64,000 bases of DNA from positions 62,001-126,000 of the forward strand of contig NZ_BMQL01000011.1 in NCBI RefSeq assembly GCF_014648095.1, given 5' to 3'. Shown piece after piece: positions 24,886-32,789 of this stretch. The translations under genes were made by a program, and so were the position numbers. Each line of letters opens with the position of its first letter. The stretch's first letter is position 1. This DNA is from Deinococcus ruber (GTDB lineage Bacteria; Deinococcota; Deinococci; Deinococcales; Deinococcaceae). Under the pieces are notes generated by a model. It was not told the origin of the DNA. It was given only the letters and a program-made list of their open reading frames with translations, and made no database searches.

Positions 24886-25067
24886 ATTCCATCACCCAAG
24901 GGGATTTTGTAGGGGCGTGTCTTCCTGTTACCGACTGAGCTGGCTTTCAGGGGGGACAGGTCCCAAGACAGTGGCAGCAGTCTGTCAGTGGTAACCCGTG
25001 GGCCGTCTTGTCGAGATCGGCTAGATTAACCTGTAACAGAAGTCACTTCCAGGATGAGACACGACTT

Positions 25068-25334
25068 TTACTGTGCACCAGGTCGTATGACTCCCTCACT
25101 CGGTTCTTGACGCGGGCCACGAAGCGCATGTACGCGCTCCTCAAACACGGTACGGCTTACAGGGCGTGCAAAGCCGTCACGGTCGTGAAAGATGGCATTG
25201 CGATAGGACGGATCAAGCACGAACTCTCCGGTACGTGGGTTGAGGGCACTCACTCGTAATCCGCCCGACGGCGTGCGTTCCATCATCACGGGAACGTCTC
25301 CATACAAGAAGAACTGTGTTTCGACGGTCGTCAC
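25068..25334 (-). CDS. Small protein, third gene of the WD40-RelA/SpoT operon
   Basis: An 88-aa product from a GTG at 25334 that overlaps the stop of the preceding gene (GTGA), with GGAAGGAGGGGC in front. It is beta-rich at the N-terminus (TQFFLYGDVPVMMERTPSGG) with a compact middle (LNPRTGEFVLDPSYRNAI) and a charged tail. It has no family I recognise. The tight coupling to a RelA/SpoT-fold protein suggests an antitoxin, inhibitor or adaptor. That is inference from layout only. Confidence 0.65.
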   Translation of the reverse strand: MTTVETQFFLYGDVPVMMERTPSGGLRVSALNPRTGEFVLDPSYRNAIFHDRDGFARPVSRTVFEERVHALRGPRQEPSEGVIRPGAQ

Positions 25335-27964
25335 AACGCCCCTCCTTCCCGGTCACGCACGCGAGCCCAGGCCTTACCGTACAACGTTGTGCTCGCATCG
25401 TTTAAGGCTTGCGTTACCCAGTTCTCCACTTGCGGTAACTCCCGGCCCGCGAATTCGGCCGTGATGGCACGCTGCACCTCGTACATGCGGTGTTCGTACC
25501 GATCTAGATCCGCGAACAGTTCGTGCACCACCTTGAGCTCCGCCACGTGCGATCCAAAGCGTATCGAGAACTGCAGGTCGCGGTATCCAGAGCGTACTGG
25601 AAACACCATGCGATCTCTGAAGCCCACCACGTCGAATACCTCCGCCACGCGCTCCGCCACCCTGTACATGTCTCGTAAGCTGATGCACACCACGGTGGCG
25701 CCCAGCAAGTCGATCGGGATGAGTGCCGTGTTCAGTTTCATTTTTTCCACGACGCGGTCGAGGCTTTTGACTCCGTCCGGCCGATGCCGAAAGCGCACGT
25801 CCTCGCTGCGCGCGAATTCTTCCACCTCGCTCTGAAACTTCGGCAGGAGTTCGTGCGCCTCGTAGTACGCGCTCACGAGGTCAGGTGCCGATTGTCGAGG
25901 CCGGGGACGATCCGACCAACGCTCGTAGAGTGCCGCGCTGACCTCCGCGTAGGCGCTCAAGCCTTCCTCACGCGCCCGCGCCAAGTAAGACTCGCGCTCC
26001 GATTGGTTCTCGGAGGCCGCTTCGGAAGACGGAATGCCAGTCGTTTCTGGTCGAGTCAGGGCTAACAAGGCGGTCGCTGTTTCAAGCGGCCAGAGGTATA
26101 CCATCCCTTTTTCGTCAACGCCGACGAGGGATGTGCCGTCTGGTGAGAACGCCACGACGCGTACCAGCGCGGAGCCCTCGAATGTGGCGAGTTCGTCGCC
26201 TCGCAGGGCGTCCCATATCCGCACTGTGCCGTCCTCGCCCGCCGACGCGAGGAGGGTGGCATCGGCGTTGAAGGCCAAGCTGTACACCGTCCCCTTATTG
26301 TGCCGATGCCGGAAAAAGCGCGCCCGTTGTATCGGCATCTCCACGACGCCCACGCCCCCTTCTGAACCACCCAGAGCGATCACACCCGCCCCGTGCCATA
26401 CGGCGCTCGCCACCTGCCCGGCCAGCGGCGCAAAATCCCGTGAGCGCAGCACGACCGTGGACGTGAGGGCGTCCAGATTCCAGAGTCGCACGGCTTGGCG
26501 GTCGCCAAAGCCCGATGATGTCACGAACAACGGGTTGGGGGAGCCAGTATCCACAAGCCCTACGGTGGCGACGTCGCGGCGCGCTTCGCGTACGATGTGC
26601 GAGGAATCCAACGCCACTTGAAAGGCATGTCCCTTCTCGTTCAGGTACACGAGGCGGTCGCCGTCGGGCGATAGGTGCACGTGGCCGCTGTAACGAGACG
26701 GAAATGAGAACAGCGTCGCCGTGCCGCCGCTCAAGTCACTCACCTCGATCTTGACAGTGTCGGGCGCGTCGCCGCCGGTGATTCGCGCGAGGAGATGAGC
26801 GTCCGGCTCAAGCCACACCCCTAGGCCATGTGGGAAAAGAGGCGAGTGGGCCTCAACGGCATAGGTCTTGAGGTTCACGCGAAACCACTGGTTGGTGCCT
26901 GAGACCCACAGTTGGTCTTCGCGGAACAGCAATTGTTGCGGAAAAAATGTATCTCTGGTCTCCAGCGACACCTGTGCCAATGGAGTGGAAGTCGATTGCC
27001 GCTCTATTTTGAGAGGCGGTGCGCCCTCCATGTCAAAGACTTCCAGTGCTTTGTTGGTGAGGGCCAGCAGGTGTTGCCCGTCGGGCGTGAACACTAATTG
27101 GTTTGCCCCAAAATGCTCCGGTGTGACGGTTCCTTGGTACGTTGCCTCTTCAGGCGACTCCAAACTCCACAAGTGAATCTCTCGATCCAGGCCGCCACTG
27201 GCAAGCAGCGCGCGCGTGGGGTGCCAGGCCAAGGTGCTAACGAGCCCGCGGTGTAGTTGGTCGTGCAGTGCAACTCTATTCTCGTGCAGATCGTGGACGA
27301 ACACATCGGTGTGAACTTGCTCACCCGGAGGGCCACCGTCGCGTTCCTGAAACGCCCCTCCCCCGTATGCGAGAAAGCGGCCGTTCGGACTGAACGCTAC
27401 CGCCCACACGGCGTCTGCCGAAGGCAAGGCCTGAATGAAGGTGAGGCTGTCGGCACGATACAAAGCACACTTGCCCTGTTGGCCCACGGCAAGCAGGGTT
27501 TCATCCGGAGAAAGTGCGAGGGCTAGGCCGTTATGGGGCAACTGCACTTGCCGTTTGGATACAGGGCGCTTGCCTCTCACATCGAATTGCACGAGATTGC
27601 CCCCTTGAAGACTGGCGAATAACCGCCGAGTCTTCGAAGCGGCGATGAGGCGCACGATGCTGCTCCGGAGGCCTTGCACGGCAGCTTCACGGCGCATGTT
27701 GGGCAGGGAGAACACCTCTACGGTGCGGCCGATAGGCGGTGCGACGTAGAGCCGTTGCCCATGCGCATCGAACGTCACTGCCTTGTGGCCGCTACTAAAC
27801 GAGTGAGCGACGGTGTCGAGCATTTCCTGACGGCTCAGGTCGGCGAGGCGTACTCCGTCGTTGCCTACAAGCACCACACGTTGCTCGTCCCCGAGGAGTG
27901 CAAAGGCCGCGTACTCGCCCTTGAACAGTGTTTCGCCAGTCGTCGATGTCCAGGCGAGGCTCAA
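25331..27964 (-). CDS. WD40 beta-propeller fused to a RelA/SpoT-type nucleotidyltransferase domain
   Basis: An 877-aa product. TTG at 27964 is preferred because GAGGAGA precedes it and it overlaps the upstream stop (TTGA). Residues ~1-640 are WD40-like repeats (VWAVAFSPNGRFLAYGGG; VSTLAWHPTRALLASGG...HLWSL; VYSLAFNADATLLASAGEDG...RIWDA; VRVVAFSPDGTSLVG...YLWPL). Residues ~694-835 match the synthetase fold of (p)ppGpp/toxSAS enzymes in order: FRHRPDGVKSLDRVVEKM, IPIDLLGATVVCIS (catalytic Asp ~752), FRDRMVFPVRSGYRDLQF and SHVAELKVV (Glu ~809). The usual DxxGxR Arg is Thr and the YxxxH His is Gln. The propeller probably senses or binds a partner that controls the enzyme. The product (alarmone or tRNA pyrophosphorylation) cannot be read from sequence. 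Confidence 0.75.
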   Translation of the reverse strand: MSLAWTSTTGETLFKGEYAAFALLGDEQRVVLVGNDGVRLADLSRQEMLDTVAHSFSSGHKAVTFDAHGQRLYVAPPIGRTVEVFSLPNMRREAAVQGLRSSIVRLIAASKTRRLFASLQGGNLVQFDVRGKRPVSKRQVQLPHNGLALALSPDETLLAVGQQGKCALYRADSLTFIQALPSADAVWAVAFSPNGRFLAYGGGAFQERDGGPPGEQVHTDVFVHDLHENRVALHDQLHRGLVSTLAWHPTRALLASGGLDREIHLWSLESPEEATYQGTVTPEHFGANQLVFTPDGQHLLALTNKALEVFDMEGAPPLKIERQSTSTPLAQVSLETRDTFFPQQLLFREDQLWVSGTNQWFRVNLKTYAVEAHSPLFPHGLGVWLEPDAHLLARITGGDAPDTVKIEVSDLSGGTATLFSFPSRYSGHVHLSPDGDRLVYLNEKGHAFQVALDSSHIVREARRDVATVGLVDTGSPNPLFVTSSGFGDRQAVRLWNLDALTSTVVLRSRDFAPLAGQVASAVWHGAGVIALGGSEGGVGVVEMPIQRARFFRHRHNKGTVYSLAFNADATLLASAGEDGTVRIWDALRGDELATFEGSALVRVVAFSPDGTSLVGVDEKGMVYLWPLETATALLALTRPETTGIPSSEAASENQSERESYLARAREEGLSAYAEVSAALYERWSDRPRPRQSAPDLVSAYYEAHELLPKFQSEVEEFARSEDVRFRHRPDGVKSLDRVVEKMKLNTALIPIDLLGATVVCISLRDMYRVAERVAEVFDVVGFRDRMVFPVRSGYRDLQFSIRFGSHVAELKVVHELFADLDRYEHRMYEVQRAITAEFAGRELPQVENWVTQALNDASTTLYGKAWARVRDREGGAL

Positions 27965-28269
27965 ACGATCTCCTCGCTCCAACTGTTCAGTACCCCTTCG
28001 AGGGCAACGGCGCGTACCTCATCTTCGGTCATGCTGTATCGAGCGGCGAGGTGCTGCAGGGCTAGTTCCGCGGCGTCGAGAAGTGCTTCGTGCCGGTACA
28101 TTTCCAAAACGATTCTGTCGGCGTCCGCGCCGTACACGCCATACGAATCCCGGATGTGTTGGTTGTCGAAAGTGCGGGCGTTGACGTCGAGCCAAGCGTC
28201 CTGCTCGGCACGTTGCGTGTCTCGGAATAGGTCTTGTCGCCGAGAGAGGGGCAAATCGGAACCAGACAT
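27961..28269 (-). CDS. Small helical protein, first gene of the WD40-RelA/SpoT operon
   Basis: A 102-aa product from ATG at 28269; the frame is open to 28356, so a longer N-terminus is possible. It is predicted mostly helical and acidic (ADRIVLEMYRHEALLDAAEL; MTEDEVRAVALEGVLNSWSE). The stop overlaps the TTG start of the fusion gene. No family is recognised. Its position, just before a toxin-like enzyme, fits an antitoxin or regulator. Confidence 0.6.
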   Translation of the reverse strand: MSGSDLPLSRRQDLFRDTQRAEQDAWLDVNARTFDNQHIRDSYGVYGADADRIVLEMYRHEALLDAAELALQHLAARYSMTEDEVRAVALEGVLNSWSEEIV

Positions 28270-28368
28270 GATCAGATTATGGCACGTAGATTCTGCTAAG
28301 CGCGAACCTCTGCCGAGCGATCTCCGGCGCTGCCTTCTTGCGGAATCCTCGGCCAAAATCGCACCTGT

Positions 28369-28486
28369 TTGCTATCTGTATATGCACAAACCAGAGATGC
28401 CTTGCACGCAAACAGTCAGAAGGGCTATATGTTGCTACCGCGAGGCTATGCCCTGCTCGCCTGTCCGCAATTTACGTAGATAGCAA
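28369..28486. repeat. Divergent copy of the TTGATACCTGC MITE family (~118 bp)
   Basis: The ends TTGCTATCT and AGATAGCAA are inverted, and the body (GATGCCTTGCACGCAAACAG ... GTTGCTACCGCGAGG ... CCTGTCCGCAA) aligns along its length with the element at 54121-54232. No TA target duplication remains. It lies just upstream of the WD40-RelA/SpoT operon. Confidence 0.6.
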
Positions 28487-28648
28487 GAGAAGGCTTCACT
28501 CTCGGGCAGTGGTGAGCCGACTTTCGTGCCGGTGAGCGTGTTGTTCACGGGAGTCAAGACACTTATTGGCGGTGAAGAATTTTTGTGACTATTCAACGCG
28601 CCTCAGCTCGTGTGTGTGCCGATTAGTCACAAAAGAAGCGTGGATGAC

Positions 28649-28765
28649 TATCGTAAAACTGGGATGATTCGTAGAAATGATATCCAGCACGATAAATTTC
28701 CGCACGTCACTGATATCGTAAAACTGGGGTCGTTTGTAGCAGAAGCGTGTATCGTAAAACTGGGG
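28649..28765. repeat. Orphan iteron set 3: three copies of TATCGTAAAACTGGGG
   Basis: TATCGTAAAACTGGG(G) occurs at 28649, 28714 and 28750 in the same direction, separated by GATGATTCGTAG/TCGTTTGTAG-type spacers. The repeat differs from the iterons at 4.4 kb and 31 kb. No rep gene adjoins it. This looks like the remains of a third origin, or of incompatibility sites from another plasmid. From 28766 to 29494 the only other item I can support is a 37-codon ORF. Confidence 0.6.
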
Positions 28766-28913
28766 TGATTGGTTTCCGAAATCACGGCTATACGCCGTCC
28801 AGCATGCAATCGGCTTCGGGCCGAAGAGGCTGGCGGTACGCTGAGCACGCCGTGTTCCGGCACCACCGCACCTTGAGGATGTAACGCACACTCCCGGTCA
28901 GGAAGATGATCCG

Positions 28914-29027
28914 TCAGTTATTGTGATAGGCCGCGCGGGTGGTACGGCCACACACCGGGCAGGCTGTGGATTCGCAGTGCAGCACCTCGTGCCGATCAGC
29001 AGGGTCTCGTTTGTTCAGTCGGGCCAT
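28914..29027 (-). CDS. 37-aa zinc-ribbon-like fragment or small protein
   Basis: From ATG at 29027 the frame reads MARLNKRDPADRHEV then LHCESTACPVCGRTTRAAYH and stops at 28914. The CxxxxCPVCG pattern is zinc-ribbon-like. It may be a small metal-binding protein or the head of a lost transposase. No clear ribosome binding site. Confidence 0.3.
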   Translation of the reverse strand: MARLNKRDPADRHEVLHCESTACPVCGRTTRAAYHNN

Positions 29028-29494
29028 CGTGGTTCAAGCGTACTGTAAGCCCGCTTTACCGCCGTAGAAAAAAAGAAAAACATCATTCGGAGAGAAGTTC
29101 TGGGCTGAACACTCCTCGAGTCTCGTCGAGCTTCCGCAGAACCCTTCTACAAGGATCTTTCTGAAAGGGTGTCTGCGAGCCACATGTCCTGTATGGCTTC
29201 AGAATGGCCCGTAAAGGACTCTCAAGATGACGTGTGAACCCCTTTTGAGGCCTTCATCGCTCACTGGCCTTCATGGGCTTCCCAGGAGCTTTTCTGACCT
29301 CTTTGCATCGTACGATCAGAAATTCCAGAGACCTGTCCAAATCACATGGCTGTTGCACGCACCTGCCTAGGACACACCTGTGTGACGGCCCGTTCGAGAA
29401 GGCCAGCTTGCTCCAACACACTGAGGTCTCCTTTCAAAAGAAGGTTCAGCCTTCACCCTCTCGGTATCTGGCTCACTGTTCTCAATCCTGCGGA

Positions 29495-30895
29495 TCAGCT
29501 CTGTAGCTGCTGTTGTAGTTCCGAAACGAATCTACTCAGCTCCAAACGGGCTGACGCTGCAGCGGCCTGCTGAGCTAGGCGCGTCGCCGACAAAGCCCCC
29601 GACATGCAGCGCACTTCAAGCTCGCTGAGATCCTGGCTACTGAGGTGCTTACGGAGCAGCAGCAACAGGCTAGATTTCGTGGCTCGCCACTGCACCGGCC
29701 CAGGAGCATTCATAAGTGCAGCTTGGCGAGCATCGTACTGCTCCTGAGCAGCCCGCTCATCTCGAGCGGCCTCCTCCTGTCGCTGCTGAATGATCTGATC
29801 CGTCTTCGGTGTAGATGGTGATTCGGTTGATCCCGGCAGCGGCCAGACGTACTTGTCTGATGTCTGAAGAAAATCCGCCAGCAAGCCGCCTGGATTTTTG
29901 ACCACACCCCGGCTCTCTCGATGTTTCAGGAATGCCAAAGCATCCTCAACCCTGGCCGAGTAATCCCGCACCAGCTGCTCTGCCCGCGTTTTGCTGACGC
30001 CACGCAACAACAGTTCCTTGACCAACGCGGGATCAGGCGCATTTTTACGGCGAAACAGGTACTCAATGCGCTGCTGCTGTCCACGGCCCTCGAAAATCAC
30101 GTCTTCCAGGTAAGCGTTCGCCTGCAGTTCTTCGTGGGCGCTGCCAAGTGTGCGACGAATCTTGTCACTCTGGGTCGCTGGAATTCCACATGCTTGCCCC
30201 CAGTCTTCCAATGTGACGCGCAGGCTTCCGGCCTGATCATGTTCACGATGCGCCTCAAGCAGACGATACAAGGCGCGCCCTGTAGGCTGTTCGATTCGCC
30301 GCAACAGACCCGTATCCAGCGTCTGCCCAAACCCGGAACGGATGCTGTCCGCCAGTTGTGGTGTCAAAGTGATTTCTAGGGCACCATCCGCTTCCATCAC
30401 GGATAAATCTGGTGAGGCATGCCGTGCACCCTTCGTCCAGAAGCGCACCCGAGCAATAAGCCCCAGCGTTTCGTTCAGATACATCGTCCATGGGCTGCCA
30501 ATTGGGTGATGTGCCTGACTCACCAAGAACCCCACCCGCCACAGCCGAAGGAGACTTTCGCGCGCCCGATGGTAATTGGTGCCTTTATCGGTCATCTGGC
30601 TATACGTCAGCAACTCGTATGCACTTGTTCTCACAACATTATCTGCGGGGCAACCTTGCCGCTCGAAGAGGGTTTCGATGGCGATCAGCAGATCAGTATC
30701 GATACCTCTGGGGCGTCCAAAGTCCGCCGCAAATCCCTCAATGTGGTAGCCATATCCACCAACGGTGAATTGACTGCTCCAACGCCGGGTGCTGCTCATA
30801 TTCGCATCAAGGCGACTTTGGACGCTGACGATACCGAGCCGAGCGACAAATCTCTCGTCGGTCAAACGTTCGGGAGGCTGGAGGCGTCTGTTCAT
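29495..30895 (-). CDS. RepA-type replication initiator (RPA family), replicon 2
   Basis: A 466-aa product. The core parallels the RepA at 4836-6209: GIDTDLLIAIETLFERQG, NVVRTSAYELLTYSQMTDKG, NYHRARESLLRLWRVGFLVS, then a second domain (LTPQLADSIRSGFGQTLDTG; PTGRALYRLLEAHREHDQAG; LEDWGQACGIPATQSDKIRR) and a C-terminal coiled, Q/A/R-rich tail. It is clearly different in sequence from the first RepA. Its start at 30895 faces eight iterons upstream, which both form the origin and probably autoregulate it. Two such replicons in 27 kb imply a cointegrate or multireplicon plasmid. Confidence 0.85.
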   Translation of the reverse strand: MNRRLQPPERLTDERFVARLGIVSVQSRLDANMSSTRRWSSQFTVGGYGYHIEGFAADFGRPRGIDTDLLIAIETLFERQGCPADNVVRTSAYELLTYSQMTDKGTNYHRARESLLRLWRVGFLVSQAHHPIGSPWTMYLNETLGLIARVRFWTKGARHASPDLSVMEADGALEITLTPQLADSIRSGFGQTLDTGLLRRIEQPTGRALYRLLEAHREHDQAGSLRVTLEDWGQACGIPATQSDKIRRTLGSAHEELQANAYLEDVIFEGRGQQQRIEYLFRRKNAPDPALVKELLLRGVSKTRAEQLVRDYSARVEDALAFLKHRESRGVVKNPGGLLADFLQTSDKYVWPLPGSTESPSTPKTDQIIQQRQEEAARDERAAQEQYDARQAALMNAPGPVQWRATKSSLLLLLRKHLSSQDLSELEVRCMSGALSATRLAQQAAAASARLELSRFVSELQQQLQS

Positions 30896-30977
30896 AGTTG
30901 TTCTTTCTTAAAGATATAAAAGAACAACAACAAGGCGCGGGCCGTTTTGTGTCCTGGGCGATACTTTCGACCCATTT

Positions 30978-31330
30978 CCCCCCAAAGGGGTCGGGTAAAT
31001 GGCCTTATTTCCCCCAAAGGGGTCGGGCAAACACTTCTTCTTCCCCCCAAAGGGGTCGTACTTCTCATGTGTGGGTGGGTTTGGGCGATAATTGACGTGT
31101 AGGACGGAATATTTCTCTGTTTCCCCCCAAAGGGGTCGGACAATTTAGACCCGACCCCTTTGGGGGATCCTCCAAAGGGGTCGGGCAATTGCAGCACACT
31201 GAATTTAACCACCAGTAGCGTGTTTTTCTGCAACCTCTTTCGTTTCCCCCAAAAAGGTCGGGCCTTCAGTCACGTCAATGTAGGCTGTTGATCGCGAAGA
31301 CCAGGAGCAAAATCCCCCAAAGGGGTCGGG
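30978..31330. repeat. Replication origin 2: eight iterons, core CCCCCAAAGGGGTCGGG
   Basis: Copies start at about 30978, 31011, 31043, 31123, 31151 (inverted), 31171, 31246 (AAAAAGG variant) and 31314. The inverted copy and its neighbour form a dyad (CCGACCCCTTTGGGGGA then TCCAAAGGGGTCGGG), typical of a Rep autorepression operator. Each iteron is itself partly palindromic (CCCC-AAA-GGGG). They lie immediately upstream of the RepA at 29495-30895. The gap 31331-31743 shows no further gene. Confidence 0.85.
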
Positions 31331-31743
31331 TAATTGGGATCGCGGATAAAAAAGTTGCAGGAGAAGTTTTGGATAACTGCTGGCGCCTGCGAGGATGCGT
31401 CCTGCACGCGCAAGCTGCCTCAAGCCGATGCCAGTGTGTGTTCAGATACTTCTGGACAGAGACACCGCCAACTACTCCTAAGCATCCAGCTATTTTACGT
31501 CAGAGGTGTAATTTCCGGAATTTTGTCACGGCCGGATATGTTTCTAAGCCATAATAATTCTGTCAGTAACATAATTAAGGCCGGATAAAGATTGACAACT
31601 TTTGAGCTGCATGATTTGAAAGAGATAGGAACTCATCCACACATCGAAAATGCCCTGCCGTACCACCACCCCGCATGAAACACTGAGTACCACCCAGCCT
31701 CACCCAAGGCCTACGCGCCCGCCCCACACAGGAGACGATCCCG

Positions 31744-32715
31744 ATGCTGAACAAGACCCTGAAATTTTCGCTGTTTGCTCTCACCACTGCGCTTGGACTC
31801 AGTGCCTGCGGTGGAGGCGGCACGACGCCCATCGTCAGCCCCCCACCCGTCATCACGCCTCCACCTGCTGCCACCGTTAATCCACCCATCTCGCTGAACG
31901 TCAAAGAGCTCACGCTTCACGCTGGAGAAAGCGCCAGTCTCATCACGAATATCGGCATTGATGGACTGTACATACTGAACGTCGGTAGTGGATTGAGCGA
32001 GACGGACACACCGACCAAGATCGTTTTGACAGCTGCCGCTACAGCTGGCACCTTCGACACCTGGGTCGTGGTCGGCGGTTTGACGGATCCCAGCAACTGG
32101 AAAAGCAGTCGCACCTATGCCTGGGTCAAAGTCCATGTGATCGGCAGCACACCGGCCCCCTGGATGCACTCAGATGCATTGAAGGGTACTGCTGGGTCTG
32201 TCGAGACGGAGTTTGTTCGCCTTCTGAATGCGGTACGTGCTCAAGGTGGCACCTGTGTGGACAATGTCGAGCACACCAGAGCACCTAAAAACTTCCCCCC
32301 AGCTCTAGCGCTCACTTTGAACCAGAGAGCTAGCGCAGGTCTGAGAATGAAGGCAGAAGACGCGATTCTCAGGAGCTGGTACACCCACGATTCTCCTGAA
32401 GGTCTTGGATTTGGTGACTTTATACTTCAGGCTGGTACGACAGGATTCTTCAATGAAGCGCTAGAAACAGGGGCACACAATGACGCCGCCACCCCGACAG
32501 AAAACGCACAGAGCATCTTGAACGCGTTCCTCTACAGCTATGATCATTGTGAGATCATGCTCGGGTCAGATGCACGTACCGATGGCCCTCTCCAAATCGC
32601 AGTTGGCTGGTACACGGGCTATGACAGCCGCCTGCAGGAAGAACGAGAGGTCATGCCTGTTAGCTTCTCTGATGACAGCACTATCCTGCGCGAACCGATT
32701 CTCAATCTTGATTAA
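31744..32715 (+). CDS. CAP/SCP-domain lipoprotein
   Basis: A 323-aa product from ATG at 31744, with CACAGGAGACGATCCC in front. A signal peptide ends in a lipobox (TALGLSAC, Cys ~22) followed by a G/P/T linker. Residues ~30-140 form a beta domain. Residues ~155-310 look like a CAP domain: TEFVRLLNAVRAQGGTC, LALTLNQRASAGLRMKAED, SWYTHDSPEG and DGPLQIAVGWY. Such proteins are exported and often act at the envelope. It is monocistronic and ends in a strong terminator. Its function here is unknown. Confidence 0.75.
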   Translation: MLNKTLKFSLFALTTALGLSACGGGGTTPIVSPPPVITPPPAATVNPPISLNVKELTLHAGESASLITNIGIDGLYILNVGSGLSETDTPTKIVLTAAATAGTFDTWVVVGGLTDPSNWKSSRTYAWVKVHVIGSTPAPWMHSDALKGTAGSVETEFVRLLNAVRAQGGTCVDNVEHTRAPKNFPPALALTLNQRASAGLRMKAEDAILRSWYTHDSPEGLGFGDFILQAGTTGFFNEALETGAHNDAATPTENAQSILNAFLYSYDHCEIMLGSDARTDGPLQIAVGWYTGYDSRLQEEREVMPVSFSDDSTILREPILNLD

Positions 32716-32727
32716 AGAAATACAGAA

Positions 32728-32767
32728 GAAACTCCGCCCTGTCGCAATGACTTGGGCGGAGTTTTCG
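32728..32767 (+). terminator. Rho-independent terminator of the CAP lipoprotein gene
   Basis: AACTCCGCCC (32730-32739) pairs with GGGCGGAGTT (32754-32763), followed by TTCGTT. The A run before and T run after make it usable in both directions, so it may also end the convergent pilin-adhesin gene whose stop is at 32790. Confidence 0.75.
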
Positions 32768-32789
32768 TTACTGAGAAAAATTCAACTTG

